64,000 nucleotides of DNA from NCBI RefSeq assembly GCF_022565915.1, contig NZ_JAJOYX010000005.1:108963-172962 (forward strand), written 5' to 3'. Below are positions 34,566-43,330 of this stretch, piece after piece. Position 1 is the stretch's first letter. Every line of letters begins with the position of its first letter. Below the pieces are notes generated by a model, which saw only the letters and a program-made list of their open reading frames with translations, had not been told where the DNA came from and ran no database searches. This DNA comes from Nesterenkonia sp. LB17 (lineage in GTDB: Bacteria > Actinomycetota > Actinomycetes > Actinomycetales > Micrococcaceae). The position numbers and the translations under genes were made by a program.

Positions 34566-34912
34566 GGCAGGTTCTCCACCCGGGCCGTGGCGCGGGCATC
34601 CTGGGTCATCCCGACCTCGACCCACCCGAGCACCCGGACCGGGCGGGCCAGCGCCACGGTGACGTAGTCCTGATCGTGGCTGAGCTGGAAGGACACCTCC
34701 TCACCGGTGACCCGCCGGGCGGCCGCCTCCGCCGCGGCGGGGTCCTCCCCGCGGGCCAGCTCCCGAGCCGCGGCCCGAGCTCCCGTCTCCAGAGTGACCT
34801 GGGCGGCGCCATGGAGACTGAGGGCGAGCACCAGCAGCAGCACGAGCACCACCCCGGGCAGCGCCACCGCGAATTCCGCGCTGATCGAGCCGCGCTCAGA
34901 ACGAGAGCGCAC
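34562..34912 (-). CDS. tadE: TadE-family pseudopilin
   Basis: A 116-residue protein. The N-terminus RSERGSISAEFAVALPGVVL is the TadE pseudopilin signature, a prepilin-type processing site followed by glutamate at position +5 and a hydrophobic helix. The remainder is an exported domain with VTLETGARAAARELARGEDP. TadE proteins are minor components needed for Flp pilus assembly. A GTG start at 34912 overlaps the DUF4244 stop by 17 bases. No prepilin peptidase gene is in the window. Confidence 0.87.
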   Translation of the reverse strand: MRSRSERGSISAEFAVALPGVVLVLLLVLALSLHGAAQVTLETGARAAARELARGEDPAAAEAAARRVTGEEVSFQLSHDQDYVTVALARPVRVLGWVEVGMTQDARATARVENLP

Positions 34913-35120
34913 GTTCCACGACGCCGCTCAGCAGTCCTCGTGCCGTGCCGGAGCTCAGCACCGCCACCAGCAGCCCCGCGAACCCGACCGCGGCGAGCAT
35001 GACGATGCCGTATTCGGCCGTCGCGAGCCCTTCTTCCTCACGATGGAGCTGCTGCACCCAGCTCCTGGATTCCTGCGGACCGGTGCGCGCCGGAGTCTTC
35101 TCCATCAGAATGCTTCTCAT
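34896..35120 (-). CDS. DUF4244 Flp-type pilin
   Basis: A 74-residue prepilin. A basic leader is followed by the processing site G31-LATAEY, the Flp pattern with glutamate and tyrosine at +5/+6, and then a hydrophobic helix (GIVMLAAVGFAGLLVAVL). The mature protein of about 43 residues would be the major pilus subunit, like Rv3656c. It is the first gene of the three-gene pilin block and should be exported through the TadA-TadB-TadC machine encoded at 21-25 kb on the other strand. Confidence 0.88.
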   Translation of the reverse strand: MRSILMEKTPARTGPQESRSWVQQLHREEEGLATAEYGIVMLAAVGFAGLLVAVLSSGTARGLLSGVVERALSF

Positions 35121-35465
35121 GACAGGCCTTCCGTGACGGTCGCCCGGCGCCCGGGACCTGCAGGTCTCAGAAGGGAGACTCGCTCATCCGACACTCGCGG
35201 ACCCGTGGAGGTGACGACTGGTGAACCCTGCTGGCTGCAGGTGTTCCCAGTCTGAGACGCATGATCGGCGATCCTTCAGGACAGCGCGATGCTGTGGAGA
35301 GGAACGACGCAGGGCTCCGAACCGTCCGTGCTGGGGGCAAACATCAGGGGAGGGTCGGCGAGGAATCGGCATCTCAGCATCGAGTGTGCAATCGGTGCAG
35401 GTTCCTCCGTGCATTTCGCCCGAAAACCCGATCGAATTGCACAATGGATGAGACTGGCGTGGTGC
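35121..35465. other. Gene-poor stretch upstream of the pilin block
   Basis: About 345 bases between the divergently... arranged pilin gene start and the aldo-keto reductase stop, both on the minus strand. Apparent frames here lack ribosome sites and family features. It should contain the promoter of the pilin genes and the end of the reductase transcript. I see no strong hairpin or repeat. Confidence 0.5.
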
Positions 35466-36488
35466 TCAGCCGCGTGGAAGCAGTCCTTCGCGCCCGCCGG
35501 AGACCCAGCGCGGATCGAAGCTGCGATCCCCGCGAACCTGCCCCGCCAGGGCGTCGAGCTCTGCCATTGCGTCACCGGGGAGCGAGACATCCACCCCGCG
35601 CTGCAGCTCATCCCAGTGACCCGCAGTCCGCGTTCCGGGGATCGGCGAGATCTGCACCCCCAGGGCGGCGGCCTGCTGATAGAGCCAGGCGAGCGCCAGT
35701 CCTGCCGCAGGCATCTCGAGACGCGCGGCGACATCGCGCACCTGTGCGGTGAGAGCGGCATTGTGCGTGATGTTCTCACGCGTGAACCACGGGAAGTTCT
35801 GCCGGATGTCGTCAGCCGGGAGACTCTTCGGATCGAAGGAGTCGGTGAGCAGGCCCCGGCCCACCGGGGAATACGGGACGAAGCCGATGCCCAGCCGCGC
35901 GCAGGTCGGGAGCACATGGGTCTCCACATCCCGGGCGAAGATGCTCCATTCGCTCTGCACCGCCGTGATCGGATGCACCGCATCGGCGCGGGTGATCTCC
36001 TCTCCCGTGGCCTCGGAGAGGCCGATGGCGCGCACCTTGCCGGCCGTGACCAGCTCGCCCAGGGCTCCGACGCTCTCCTCGATCGGAGTGTCAGGATCCA
36101 CCCGGTGCAGATAGTAGAGGTCCACATGGTCTGTCCCCAGACGGCGCAGGCTCAGATCGATCTGCTCCCTGATATACGCCGCGTCCCCTCGCGCGCGGCG
36201 TTGCCCGACCCCCGCGCCCTTCTCGATGCCGACCTTGGTCGCCAGGACGAACTGCCTGCGCCGGTGCTTCAGAAACACCCCCAGCACCCGTTCGCTCTCA
36301 CCGTCGCCGTAGATGTTCGCGGTGTCCAGGAACGTGACCTCGCGCTGCGCCACGTGGTCCAGGAGCGCGAGTGCATCGGCCTCACCGATCGCGCCGTAGG
36401 CCCCCGCCAACGACATCGCACCGTAGCCCAGTGCTGATGTCTCGAGACGATGCTCGTCGGTTCCCAAGGTGATGGAGCGCAGAGTCAT
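35466..36488 (-). CDS. Aldo/keto reductase (AKR13-like)
   Basis: A 340-residue NADPH-dependent oxidoreductase with a TIM barrel. The catalytic tetrad is present: D and Y in FLDTANIYGDGESE, K in LATKVG and H in YYLHRVDPD. Cofactor-binding features SPVGRGLLT and IPGTRTAGHWDE are as in the AKR13 subgroup of aldehyde-reducing enzymes. Substrate unknown. ATG 36488 follows GGAAGGA. It lies downstream of the methionine transporter on the same strand with about 75 bases between, so co-transcription is possible. Confidence 0.87.
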   Translation of the reverse strand: MTLRSITLGTDEHRLETSALGYGAMSLAGAYGAIGEADALALLDHVAQREVTFLDTANIYGDGESERVLGVFLKHRRRQFVLATKVGIEKGAGVGQRRARGDAAYIREQIDLSLRRLGTDHVDLYYLHRVDPDTPIEESVGALGELVTAGKVRAIGLSEATGEEITRADAVHPITAVQSEWSIFARDVETHVLPTCARLGIGFVPYSPVGRGLLTDSFDPKSLPADDIRQNFPWFTRENITHNAALTAQVRDVAARLEMPAAGLALAWLYQQAAALGVQISPIPGTRTAGHWDELQRGVDVSLPGDAMAELDALAGQVRGDRSFDPRWVSGGREGLLPRG

Positions 36489-36562
36489 GGGTGAGTCCTT
36501 CCGTGGTTCATGGGCAGAGAGCAGGGACGACGGCGGGTCGGCAGAGGCTTCCTGCAGGGGGC

Positions 36563-37240
36563 TCAGCGCCGCATGACCTTCCGTGCCGCCCAGTTGCCCA
36601 CCAGCTGCAGCGACTGGACGAAGATGATCACCACGATCACCGCCAGCCAGGTCACTTCGGGGTTGAAGCGGTTGTACCCCTCGACGATGGCGAAGTTTCC
36701 GATGCCGCCACCGCCGATGATGCCCGCCAGGGCGGACATGTCGGTCAGCGCGATGATCACAAAGGTATACCCCAGGATCAGCGGGCCCAGCGCCTCCGGC
36801 AGCAGCACCGTGAGAATGATGCGCAGCCGGGACGCGCCCATGGCGCGGGCAGCTTCGATCACCCCGGGGTCGATGGAGACCAGGTTCTGCTCCACGATCC
36901 TCGCGATCGCGAAGGTGGAGGCCCAGATCATCACGAAGATCACCGCATCGTTGCCGATCCCGGACCCGATCACGTAGATGGTCACGGGCTGCAGGGCCGC
37001 GATCAGGATCACGAAGGGAATCGGCCTGATGAGGTTCACGACGAAGTTCATCGCCACATATGCGGGTTTGTTCGAGAGCAGCCCGCCCTCACGTGTGGTG
37101 TAGAGCGTCAGGCCGATGGCCAGCCCGATGAAGCCGCCCAGCAGGAATGCCCAGGCGACCATGTAGATGGTGTCGAAAATGGCCTCGAGCAGCTCAGGCC
37201 CGTAGTAGCTCCAGTCCAGAGCTCGATACGTGTCGATCAT
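36563..37240 (-). CDS. metI: Methionine ABC transporter permease
   Basis: A 225-residue permease with five predicted helices. It carries the EAA-type coupling loop EAARAMGASRLRIILTVLLPEALGPLI that contacts MetN, plus NLIRPIPFVILIAALQP, typical of MetI. The start overlaps the metN stop by four bases. Together with MetN and MetQ it imports methionine. Confidence 0.92.
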   Translation of the reverse strand: MIDTYRALDWSYYGPELLEAIFDTIYMVAWAFLLGGFIGLAIGLTLYTTREGGLLSNKPAYVAMNFVVNLIRPIPFVILIAALQPVTIYVIGSGIGNDAVIFVMIWASTFAIARIVEQNLVSIDPGVIEAARAMGASRLRIILTVLLPEALGPLILGYTFVIIALTDMSALAGIIGGGGIGNFAIVEGYNRFNPEVTWLAVIVVIIFVQSLQLVGNWAARKVMRR

Positions 37241-38265
37241 TCGTGCACCTCCTGCACCTCTCCGGCCGCGTTGAGCGCCATGACGAAGGTCTCCACCGCA
37301 CTGGTGTCACCCTCCAATGCAAGAGTGAGCAGACCATAGGAGGCGTTCTTGGTGGTGCTCACGCCGCCGTGAACGATCTCGAAGGCCACCCCGTGGGAGG
37401 CCGCCTCGCCCAGCACGGCGCTGACCGCCGCCGCGTTCTGCAGCGAGACGACTATGAGCCGCCCCGTGGCGTGACCGCGGATCCTCTGCACATCCTCCGC
37501 GGTGGGCCGGTCTTTCAGGGCTGCCCCGACGAAGCTCGCGTCCTTGGTCTCCCGCGGGCTGGAGAACACGTCATAGACCAGTCCGGTCTCCACGATCCGA
37601 CCCTGGTCCATCACCGCGACCCGGTCCGCGATGGAACGGATGACCTCCATCTCATGGGTGATCGCCACGATGGTGATGCCCAGCTCCTCGTTGGCGCGGC
37701 GCAGCAGCCTCAACACCTCACCGGTGGTGTTGGGGTCCAGCGCCGAGGTGGACTCATCGGCCAAGAGGATGTCCGGCTTGGCTGCCAGGGCGCGAGCAAT
37801 GCCGACCCGCTGCTTCTGCCCGCCGGAGAGCTGCTCGGGGTGCTGCGAGGCCTTGTCGGTCAGTCCGACGAAATCCAGCAGCTCCTCCACCCGGGCCTGG
37901 CGCTCAGCCTTCTTCCACCCGGCGACCTTCAACGGGTATGCGACATTGCCGGCGACATCGCGGGAGTGGAACAGGTTGAACTGCTGGAACACCATGCCGA
38001 TCCGTGAGCGCACCTTGGTCAGCTGCCCTTCGCGCATGGCGGAGATCTCCTGCCCCAGCACATGGACGGACCCTGCGGTCGGTCGCTCGAGCCCGTTGAC
38101 GAGCCGGATCAGGGTGGATTTCCCTGCCCCGGAGAACCCGATGACGCCATAGACCTCACCGCGGTCGACGCGCAGGCTCACGTCGTCGACCGCGGTGACG
38201 GTCTTGTCTCCCGTGCCGTAGGTGCGGGAGACGCGGTTGAACTCGATGAGCGGGGCTGTGCTCAC
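37237..38265 (-). CDS. metN: Methionine ABC transporter ATP-binding protein
   Basis: A 342-residue ATPase. Walker A is GFSGAGKST, the Q-loop GMVFQQFNLF, the signature LSGGQKQRVGIARAL, Walker B ILLADESTSALDP and the H-loop AITHEMEV. The C-terminal ~90 residues form the NIL (ferredoxin-like) domain, which in MetN binds methionine and shuts transport down. The stop overlaps metI and the start overlaps metQ, each by four bases. Confidence 0.95.
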   Translation of the reverse strand: MSTAPLIEFNRVSRTYGTGDKTVTAVDDVSLRVDRGEVYGVIGFSGAGKSTLIRLVNGLERPTAGSVHVLGQEISAMREGQLTKVRSRIGMVFQQFNLFHSRDVAGNVAYPLKVAGWKKAERQARVEELLDFVGLTDKASQHPEQLSGGQKQRVGIARALAAKPDILLADESTSALDPNTTGEVLRLLRRANEELGITIVAITHEMEVIRSIADRVAVMDQGRIVETGLVYDVFSSPRETKDASFVGAALKDRPTAEDVQRIRGHATGRLIVVSLQNAAAVSAVLGEAASHGVAFEIVHGGVSTTKNASYGLLTLALEGDTSAVETFVMALNAAGEVQEVHE

Positions 38266-39260
38266 GCGTCGTCGTCCTCTTCAGCCCCGGACTCGCCATC
38301 CTCGCTCATCTCGCCAGCTGCATCGCGCAGCGAGTCCTCATAGTCGACCAGCGCCTCCTGGAGCTGCTCGGGCGTCACATCCGAGGCGGGAACCGAGGTT
38401 CCGGCCGAGAGCTCGGCTTCGATCTCGAGCACCCGCTCGTCGTGGTAGACCGCTGCGATCTCGCGCAGCGCCTCATTGTCGCTGTCCTCCGCGCGGGTGA
38501 CGAAGGCGTTGATGTAGGGGAATGCCGCGGCGTCGGTGGGGTCATCGGCGAAGATGCCGTCAGCGTCGGGGTCGAGCTCGGCGTCCTGGGCGAAGTTGTT
38601 GTTGATGACAGAACCCTCCACCGACTCCAGCGCGTTGACGGTCTGCTGGGCGGCGACCGGCTGCACCGCCACGGTGGAGGCTGCTTCGTCGATGTGGCGC
38701 GGCTCGGGCTGGCGGGTCTCCTCGGAGAGCTCCAGCAGCCCGGCGGCCACCAGGGTGTTGATGGCGCGCCCCTGATTGACCGCGTCATTGGGGATCGCGA
38801 TGGTGTCCCCTTCGGAGAACTCGCTGACGTCGGTGTACTCGTTGGAGTACAGGGTCAGCGGCACCGCGGCGGTGGAGCCGATGGGCTGCAGATCCTCCCC
38901 GGAGCTGACGTTGTAGTCCGCGAGGTAAGCAGTGTGCTGGAACCAGTTCGCGTCGATGTCGCCGCTGGTCAGTGCCGGATTGGGCTGGGTGTACTCCGTG
39001 AACTCGACGAGTTCGATCTCGTAGCCCAGCTCCTCCTCCGCAATGCGCTCGACTTCGCGGTGGCTCTCGTTGGCGCCGACCACGCCGATGGTGAACTCCT
39101 GCTGGTCGGCGGGAGCAGCCTCGGCCTCGTCGCCGCCGCGGTCGAAGGCGCTGCAGCTGCTCAGGGCCAGGGCCAGGACGGCGCTGGCGGCCAGCGCGCT
39201 CAGCCCGCGATGACGGAGGCGAACGGCGGGTGCAGCGGGGGTCTGCTGATGGGTCGTCAT
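38262..39260 (-). CDS. metQ: MetQ/NlpA-type substrate-binding lipoprotein
   Basis: A 332-residue lipoprotein with a signal peptide ending in the lipobox ALSSC. The NlpA/MetQ fold is shown by FTIGVVGANESHREVERIAEEE, FTEYTQPNPALTSGDIDANW, FQHTAYL, IAIPNDAVNQGRAINTL and NNNFAQDAELDP. The C-terminal 45 residues are very acidic, an added tail not usual in MetQ and fitting a salt-adapted host. ATG 39260 follows AAGGA. It is the first gene of metQNI. Methionine as ligand is inferred from the family. Confidence 0.92.
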   Translation of the reverse strand: MTTHQQTPAAPAVRLRHRGLSALAASAVLALALSSCSAFDRGGDEAEAAPADQQEFTIGVVGANESHREVERIAEEELGYEIELVEFTEYTQPNPALTSGDIDANWFQHTAYLADYNVSSGEDLQPIGSTAAVPLTLYSNEYTDVSEFSEGDTIAIPNDAVNQGRAINTLVAAGLLELSEETRQPEPRHIDEAASTVAVQPVAAQQTVNALESVEGSVINNNFAQDAELDPDADGIFADDPTDAAAFPYINAFVTRAEDSDNEALREIAAVYHDERVLEIEAELSAGTSVPASDVTPEQLQEALVDYEDSLRDAAGEMSEDGESGAEEDDDA

Positions 39261-39653
39261 GAGGTGATCCTTCGGTCTGTACGGGCGGATCTTCGCCCGG
39301 AAAAGTGACAGGGGTGTCCCAGGAATATGTCGCTGGGGGCTCGCTAATGTTCACGCACGAGCAGAGGGTGCACAACTCGGTGCACGGTGCGGTGGGGTTC
39401 CTTTCGACGCTGCTCTTGCCTGTCCCAATCAGCACCACAGGGAGCTTCGCAGCTCCGTCTGAGGTGAGAACAAGCCGCTTCGTGATCCGGGACCACCCTT
39501 GAACATGGGGTTGGTGAGTGACCGTGAACGGATCGTCGGATCACCGCCCGAGGGCGGTTCTCCAGGTCACTTCTCTTGAAGCAGGTTCAATCGTAGCCCA
39601 CGTCCAACACGTTTGTCGGACGTGTTCATATTGCGTCACGCAGTCAGATGTGT
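39261..39653. promoter_or_regulatory. metQNI upstream region with several hairpins, no recognised riboswitch
   Basis: About 390 bases between the helicase stop and metQ. A compact hairpin GGAGCT-TCGC-AGCTCC lies at 39441-39456. Another GC-rich one (7-base arms) lies at 39543-39558. I looked for SAM-I (S-box) and SAM-IV core sequences on the minus strand and did not find them. A methionine-responsive leader or repressor site is still plausible because of the length of the region. Confidence 0.4.
39599..39624. terminator. Candidate terminator hairpin after the helicase gene
   Basis: Outer seven-base arms (39599-39605, 39618-39624), one mismatch, three more pairs and a four-base loop. It lies 30 bases past the helicase stop. 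There is no T tract, so a protein-binding palindrome is an alternative. Confidence 0.45.
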
Positions 39654-42092
39654 TCAGCCGTCCTGCGCTGCGGGGTCTCCGTCATGGGTTGATTCCTCTG
39701 GGCGGGCAGCGAGGATCGCGCGCAGCAGGTCCAGCGCCGGCTGCTTCGCCAGCGGGTTGTTCCTGTTGCCGCATTTGGGGGACTGTACGCAGGAGGGACA
39801 ACCGGTGGCGCAGCCGCAGCCGGCGATGGTCTCGGCGGTGGCGCCGATCCAATCGGCGGCCAGCTCGAAGCCGCGCCGCGCGAACCCGGCTCCGCCGGGG
39901 TGCCCGTCGTAGACGAAGATCGTGGGCAGCTCGGTGTCGCGGTGCAGCGCGGTGGAGACGCCGCCGATGTCCCAGCGGTCACCAGAGGTCAGCAGCGGCA
40001 GCAGCCCGATCATCGCGTGCTCGGCGGCATGCAGCGCCCCGGGCACATGCTCCGGGATCACGCCCGCCTCTGCGAGCTCGGTCTCCGGGGCGGTGATCCA
40101 CATCGCCTGGGTGCGCAGCGATGAGGGCGGAAGGTCCAGCGGCTCGTCCGAGAGCACCTCGGAGGAGCCCAGCGCCTTGCGCTGGAAGCCCACCACGGTG
40201 CTGGTCACCTCGACCATCCCGGAGTGCAGCCGGTAACGGCCCCAGTCCATGGACTCCTCGATCTCCACCACCTCGATCGAGGTGGTCTCCCGGGCCTGGG
40301 TGTAATACGGCGGGCTCGCTGGAAACACCAGCACCGCGCTGTTCTCCCGATCCAGCTCTTCGACGATGTAGCTGCGCCCCTGGTGCACATAGACCGCCCC
40401 CGGGTGGGCCTGCGGCTGCGCCTGGGCGGAGCCCATGTCACCGACGACGGTGCCGTCCTGCGCGTTCACGATCGTGTAGGGCCCGCCGCCGTCGGAGCGC
40501 AGCTTGACCCAGGCCGCGGCGGAGACGTCGTCGTGGGCGAAGAACCAGCCCCGCGGCCGGCGTCTCAGGTGCCCCTGCTCGGTGAGCGACCCGATCAGCC
40601 AGGCCTCGAACAGCTCCAGGTCAGGATGGGTCAGCGGCAGCTCCTGGGCGGCGGCGAGGATGTGCGGCGCGGCCACATGCGGGTTGGAAGGATCGGTCAC
40701 CGCATCCTCGACAGCGGTGTCGAAGATCGCCTCGGGGTGGTCCAGCAGATAAGAGTCCAGCGGATCGTCGCCGGCGATGAAGAACGCGGCACCGCGCTGG
40801 CCCGAGCGTCCAGCCCGGCCCAGCTGCTGGAAGAACGAGGCTCGGGTGCCGGGCCAGCCGGCGATGATCACCGCGTCCAGTCCGGATATGTCGATTCCCA
40901 GCTCCAGCGCAGGGGTGGAGGCGACGCCCAGCAGCCGCCCTTCGCGCAGCGCGTCCTCGAGCTCGCGGCGTTCCTCCTTGAGGTAGCCGGACCGGTAGGC
41001 CGCCACCCGTCCGCGCAGGTCACGGTCCACCTCGGCGAGCGAATCGGCGGCGATCTGCGCGATGGTCTCGGCCCCGCGCCGGGACTTGATGAAGGCCAGC
41101 GTCCGGTGCCCGGCGACCACCAGGTCGGTGAGGACGTCTGCGGCCTCCACGGTGAGGCTGCGTTTCAGCGGTGCCGCGTTGTCTCCGGTCAGCGCGGAGT
41201 TCGAGGCCGCCCAGAGGTAGACGTCCACGGCCCCGTGGGGTGAGCCGTCCTCGGTGATGGCTCGGACCGCGGTGTCGGGGTGCCCGATCAGCCGGGAGAA
41301 CGACGTGGCGGGGTCACCGCTCGTCGCGGAGGCCCCGGTGAAGACCGGGTAGGCCCCGTAGTGGGCGCAGATCCGCCGCAGCCGGCGCAGCAGCAGCGCG
41401 ATATGTGAGCCGAAGATCCCGCGGCAGCTGTGCGCCTCATCGATGATCACATAGCGCAGCCGGGCGAAGAACCTGGCCCAGGCCCGATGGTTGGGCAGGA
41501 TCCCGACGTTGAGCATGTCGGGATTGGTCAGCACCACATTGGCGTGCTGGCGGACCCAGCGGCGCTCAGCAGGGTCGGTGTCCCCGTCGTATGAGGCCGG
41601 GCGGATGCCGCCCTGGGTGCCGGCGGGCCCGGTGGCCTCGGCCAGCTGGCCCAGCGCATCCAGCTGATCGGCGGCCAGCGCCTTGGTGGGGGAGAGGTAG
41701 AGCATGGTCGTGCCCACGCTGGGCGGAGGGCCCAGGCTCCCGGAAGCACCGCCGCGGCCTGCCGATGGCAGCGCCCCGCGCGGGCCTCCGCAGATCTCCG
41801 CCAGTCCGGGCAGCTGGGTGCCCAGGGACTTCCCCGATGCGGTGCCGGTGGCCAGGATCGTGTGGCGCCCGGCGTGCAGGGCCTCGGCGGCGAGCACCTG
41901 GTGGGTGTAGAGCCCGGAGACCCCCAGCTGCCGGTAGCCCGCGCGCAGCTCAGCGGGCACCCACTCAGGCCAGGCGGCGGTCTGCGCCTGCCGAGCCGGC
42001 AGCGTGCGGACGTGGCGCAGCGGACCGGCGTCGCCGATCTCAGCCGGCAGACCCGCACGGCGCAGCAGCTCAAAGGATTCCTGATCGGGCAT
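39654..42092 (-). CDS. DEAH-box helicase with C-terminal DUF1998 (MrfA/Rv3649-like)
   Basis: An 812-residue superfamily 2 helicase. Motif I is LATGTASGKS, motif II VIIDEAHSCRG, with later motifs GVASTPALELGIDISGLDAVI and GRAGRSGQRGAA. The C-terminal DUF1998 part has a cysteine cluster (C759, C761, C765, C768, C774), which corresponds to the zinc-binding cysteines of Bacillus MrfA, a helicase for mitomycin-type DNA damage. The M. tuberculosis relative Rv3649 also lies near tad genes and topA. Start ATG 42092 is seven bases after TAGCCT; GTG 42095 is the alternative. A repair role is inference. Confidence 0.88.
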   Translation of the reverse strand: MPDQESFELLRRAGLPAEIGDAGPLRHVRTLPARQAQTAAWPEWVPAELRAGYRQLGVSGLYTHQVLAAEALHAGRHTILATGTASGKSLGTQLPGLAEICGGPRGALPSAGRGGASGSLGPPPSVGTTMLYLSPTKALAADQLDALGQLAEATGPAGTQGGIRPASYDGDTDPAERRWVRQHANVVLTNPDMLNVGILPNHRAWARFFARLRYVIIDEAHSCRGIFGSHIALLLRRLRRICAHYGAYPVFTGASATSGDPATSFSRLIGHPDTAVRAITEDGSPHGAVDVYLWAASNSALTGDNAAPLKRSLTVEAADVLTDLVVAGHRTLAFIKSRRGAETIAQIAADSLAEVDRDLRGRVAAYRSGYLKEERRELEDALREGRLLGVASTPALELGIDISGLDAVIIAGWPGTRASFFQQLGRAGRSGQRGAAFFIAGDDPLDSYLLDHPEAIFDTAVEDAVTDPSNPHVAAPHILAAAQELPLTHPDLELFEAWLIGSLTEQGHLRRRPRGWFFAHDDVSAAAWVKLRSDGGGPYTIVNAQDGTVVGDMGSAQAQPQAHPGAVYVHQGRSYIVEELDRENSAVLVFPASPPYYTQARETTSIEVVEIEESMDWGRYRLHSGMVEVTSTVVGFQRKALGSSEVLSDEPLDLPPSSLRTQAMWITAPETELAEAGVIPEHVPGALHAAEHAMIGLLPLLTSGDRWDIGGVSTALHRDTELPTIFVYDGHPGGAGFARRGFELAADWIGATAETIAGCGCATGCPSCVQSPKCGNRNNPLAKQPALDLLRAILAARPEESTHDGDPAAQDG

Positions 42093-42099
42093 CACCCTC

Positions 42100-42105
42100 A
42101 GGCTA
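42100..42105 (-). promoter_or_regulatory. -10 box (TAGCCT) of a leaderless promoter for the helicase gene
   Basis: TAGCCT on the minus strand is followed by seven bases and then the ATG at 42092; no ribosome site is present. Confidence 0.45.
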
Positions 42106-42173
42106 CGTCAGCATCCTGCTCTCACCCCCGCTGCGCTGGCAGCACTGAACAGCGCTTGATGCGCCGGTGCTGC

Positions 42174-43220
42174 TCAGGCGCGATCCCCCAGGGACCGGAT
42201 GTGGTCGGGCAGCCGATCATGGGACCCGTACATGAAATGGTTCTCCATGCGCTCGGAGTACCTACTGGCCTCGGTGCTGCGCCCCACGGCCTCGGAGGTC
42301 TCGCGGATGTGCATCGGCGAGGCGCCGCAGCAGACCCCCAGGTAGTTGACCCCCAGGTCGTAGGCCTCCTTCGCGAACGCGCCGATCTCATAGCGATTGG
42401 TGTACAGCGGATCCAGCGCGGTGGGGAAGGTCCGTCCATGCGGGGACGGCACGCTGGCGCGCACATCAGTGAGGTTGAAGAAGGTGGGTTCGCTCTGCGT
42501 GGTGCGGTAGGGCACGGGCAGCCCGGCCACGTGGCAGGAGACTGCCTCCCGGATCTGGCGCAGCCACGGCATCATGGTGTCCGGGCCGCGGAAGCAGTTG
42601 AGCCCGACGACGTCGGCGCCCGCCTGCTCCAGGCGCTGACACGTCTCGACCACGCCGAGCCCGTCGGCCATCTCTTCGAAGGCCATCGGCGCGAGCGTGA
42701 GCACCACGGGAAGCCCTGAGGACCGGGCCACGTCCAGGGCCGCGAGCGCCTCCCCGGCATAGTAGAACGTCTCGCCGACGATGAGGTCTGCGCCCTCCTC
42801 CGCCGCCCAGCCCACCATCTCCTCGAACATGCCGCGCACCTCGTTCTGGCGCTGCGCGTCCGCGGGGTCCCAGATGTTGGTGTTGGAGATGTTGCCGGCC
42901 ACCAGGTCCCCGGGTCGGGCATCGGCGACCTCACGGGCGATGCGCAGGGCCGAGCGGTTCAACGGTTCGAGCAGGTCCTCCTTGCCGATGACCCGCATCT
43001 TCTCCCGGTGCCCGTTATAGGTGAACGCCTCGACGATGTCCGAGCCGGCGCGCTGAAAGTCCCGGTGCAGCGCGCGCAGCGCATCAGGGTGCTCGAGCGC
43101 CACCTCGGGCACGAATTCTCCTGCGGTGAGGTAGCCGCGCCGCTCAAGTTCGAAGAGGAATCCTTCGGCGCAGATGACGGGGCCTGCATCGAGGCGGTCG
43201 GTCAACGGGTTGGCGGCCAT
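42174..43220 (-). CDS. Homocysteine S-methyltransferase family protein (BHMT-like)
   Basis: A 348-residue TIM-barrel methyltransferase that would make methionine from homocysteine. The zinc ligands are the cysteine in VVGLNCFRGP and the adjacent pair in YLGVCCGASP. Residues ICAEGFLFELERRGYL at the N-terminus and EAFTYNGHREKM are like betaine-homocysteine methyltransferases rather than MmuM. The methyl donor is uncertain; betaine would make sense in a halotolerant organism. ATG 43220 follows AAGGAG. An AT-rich inverted repeat about 40 bases upstream may be an operator. The nearby metQNI importer gives a methionine theme. Confidence 0.83.
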   Translation of the reverse strand: MAANPLTDRLDAGPVICAEGFLFELERRGYLTAGEFVPEVALEHPDALRALHRDFQRAGSDIVEAFTYNGHREKMRVIGKEDLLEPLNRSALRIAREVADARPGDLVAGNISNTNIWDPADAQRQNEVRGMFEEMVGWAAEEGADLIVGETFYYAGEALAALDVARSSGLPVVLTLAPMAFEEMADGLGVVETCQRLEQAGADVVGLNCFRGPDTMMPWLRQIREAVSCHVAGLPVPYRTTQSEPTFFNLTDVRASVPSPHGRTFPTALDPLYTNRYEIGAFAKEAYDLGVNYLGVCCGASPMHIRETSEAVGRSTEASRYSERMENHFMYGSHDRLPDHIRSLGDRA

Positions 43221-43259
43221 GGGGTGCTCCTTCAGCGACGGTGCGGAGCTGCATCTTCC

Positions 43260-43283
43260 TTCAATAATTTATGAACAATTGAA
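43260..43283. promoter_or_regulatory. AT-rich inverted repeat upstream of the homocysteine methyltransferase
   Basis: TTCAAT and ATTGAA with 12 bases between, in an AT-rich island that contrasts with the surrounding GC-rich DNA. It lies 40-63 bases upstream of the start, in promoter position. Confidence 0.4.
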
Positions 43284-43330
43284 CTTAGTGCAGCCAATTC
43301 GCCGATGATACAACAGGTGCCGCGCGGAGC

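Noticed and set aside
35261..35752. Plus-strand frame across the gene-poor stretch at 35.2-35.7 kb
   Set aside because: Arg/Pro-rich, no ribosome site, and its second half is antisense to the aldo-keto reductase.
39261..39653. SAM riboswitch upstream of metQ
   Set aside because: The conserved S-box and SAM-IV core sequences are not found on the minus strand.
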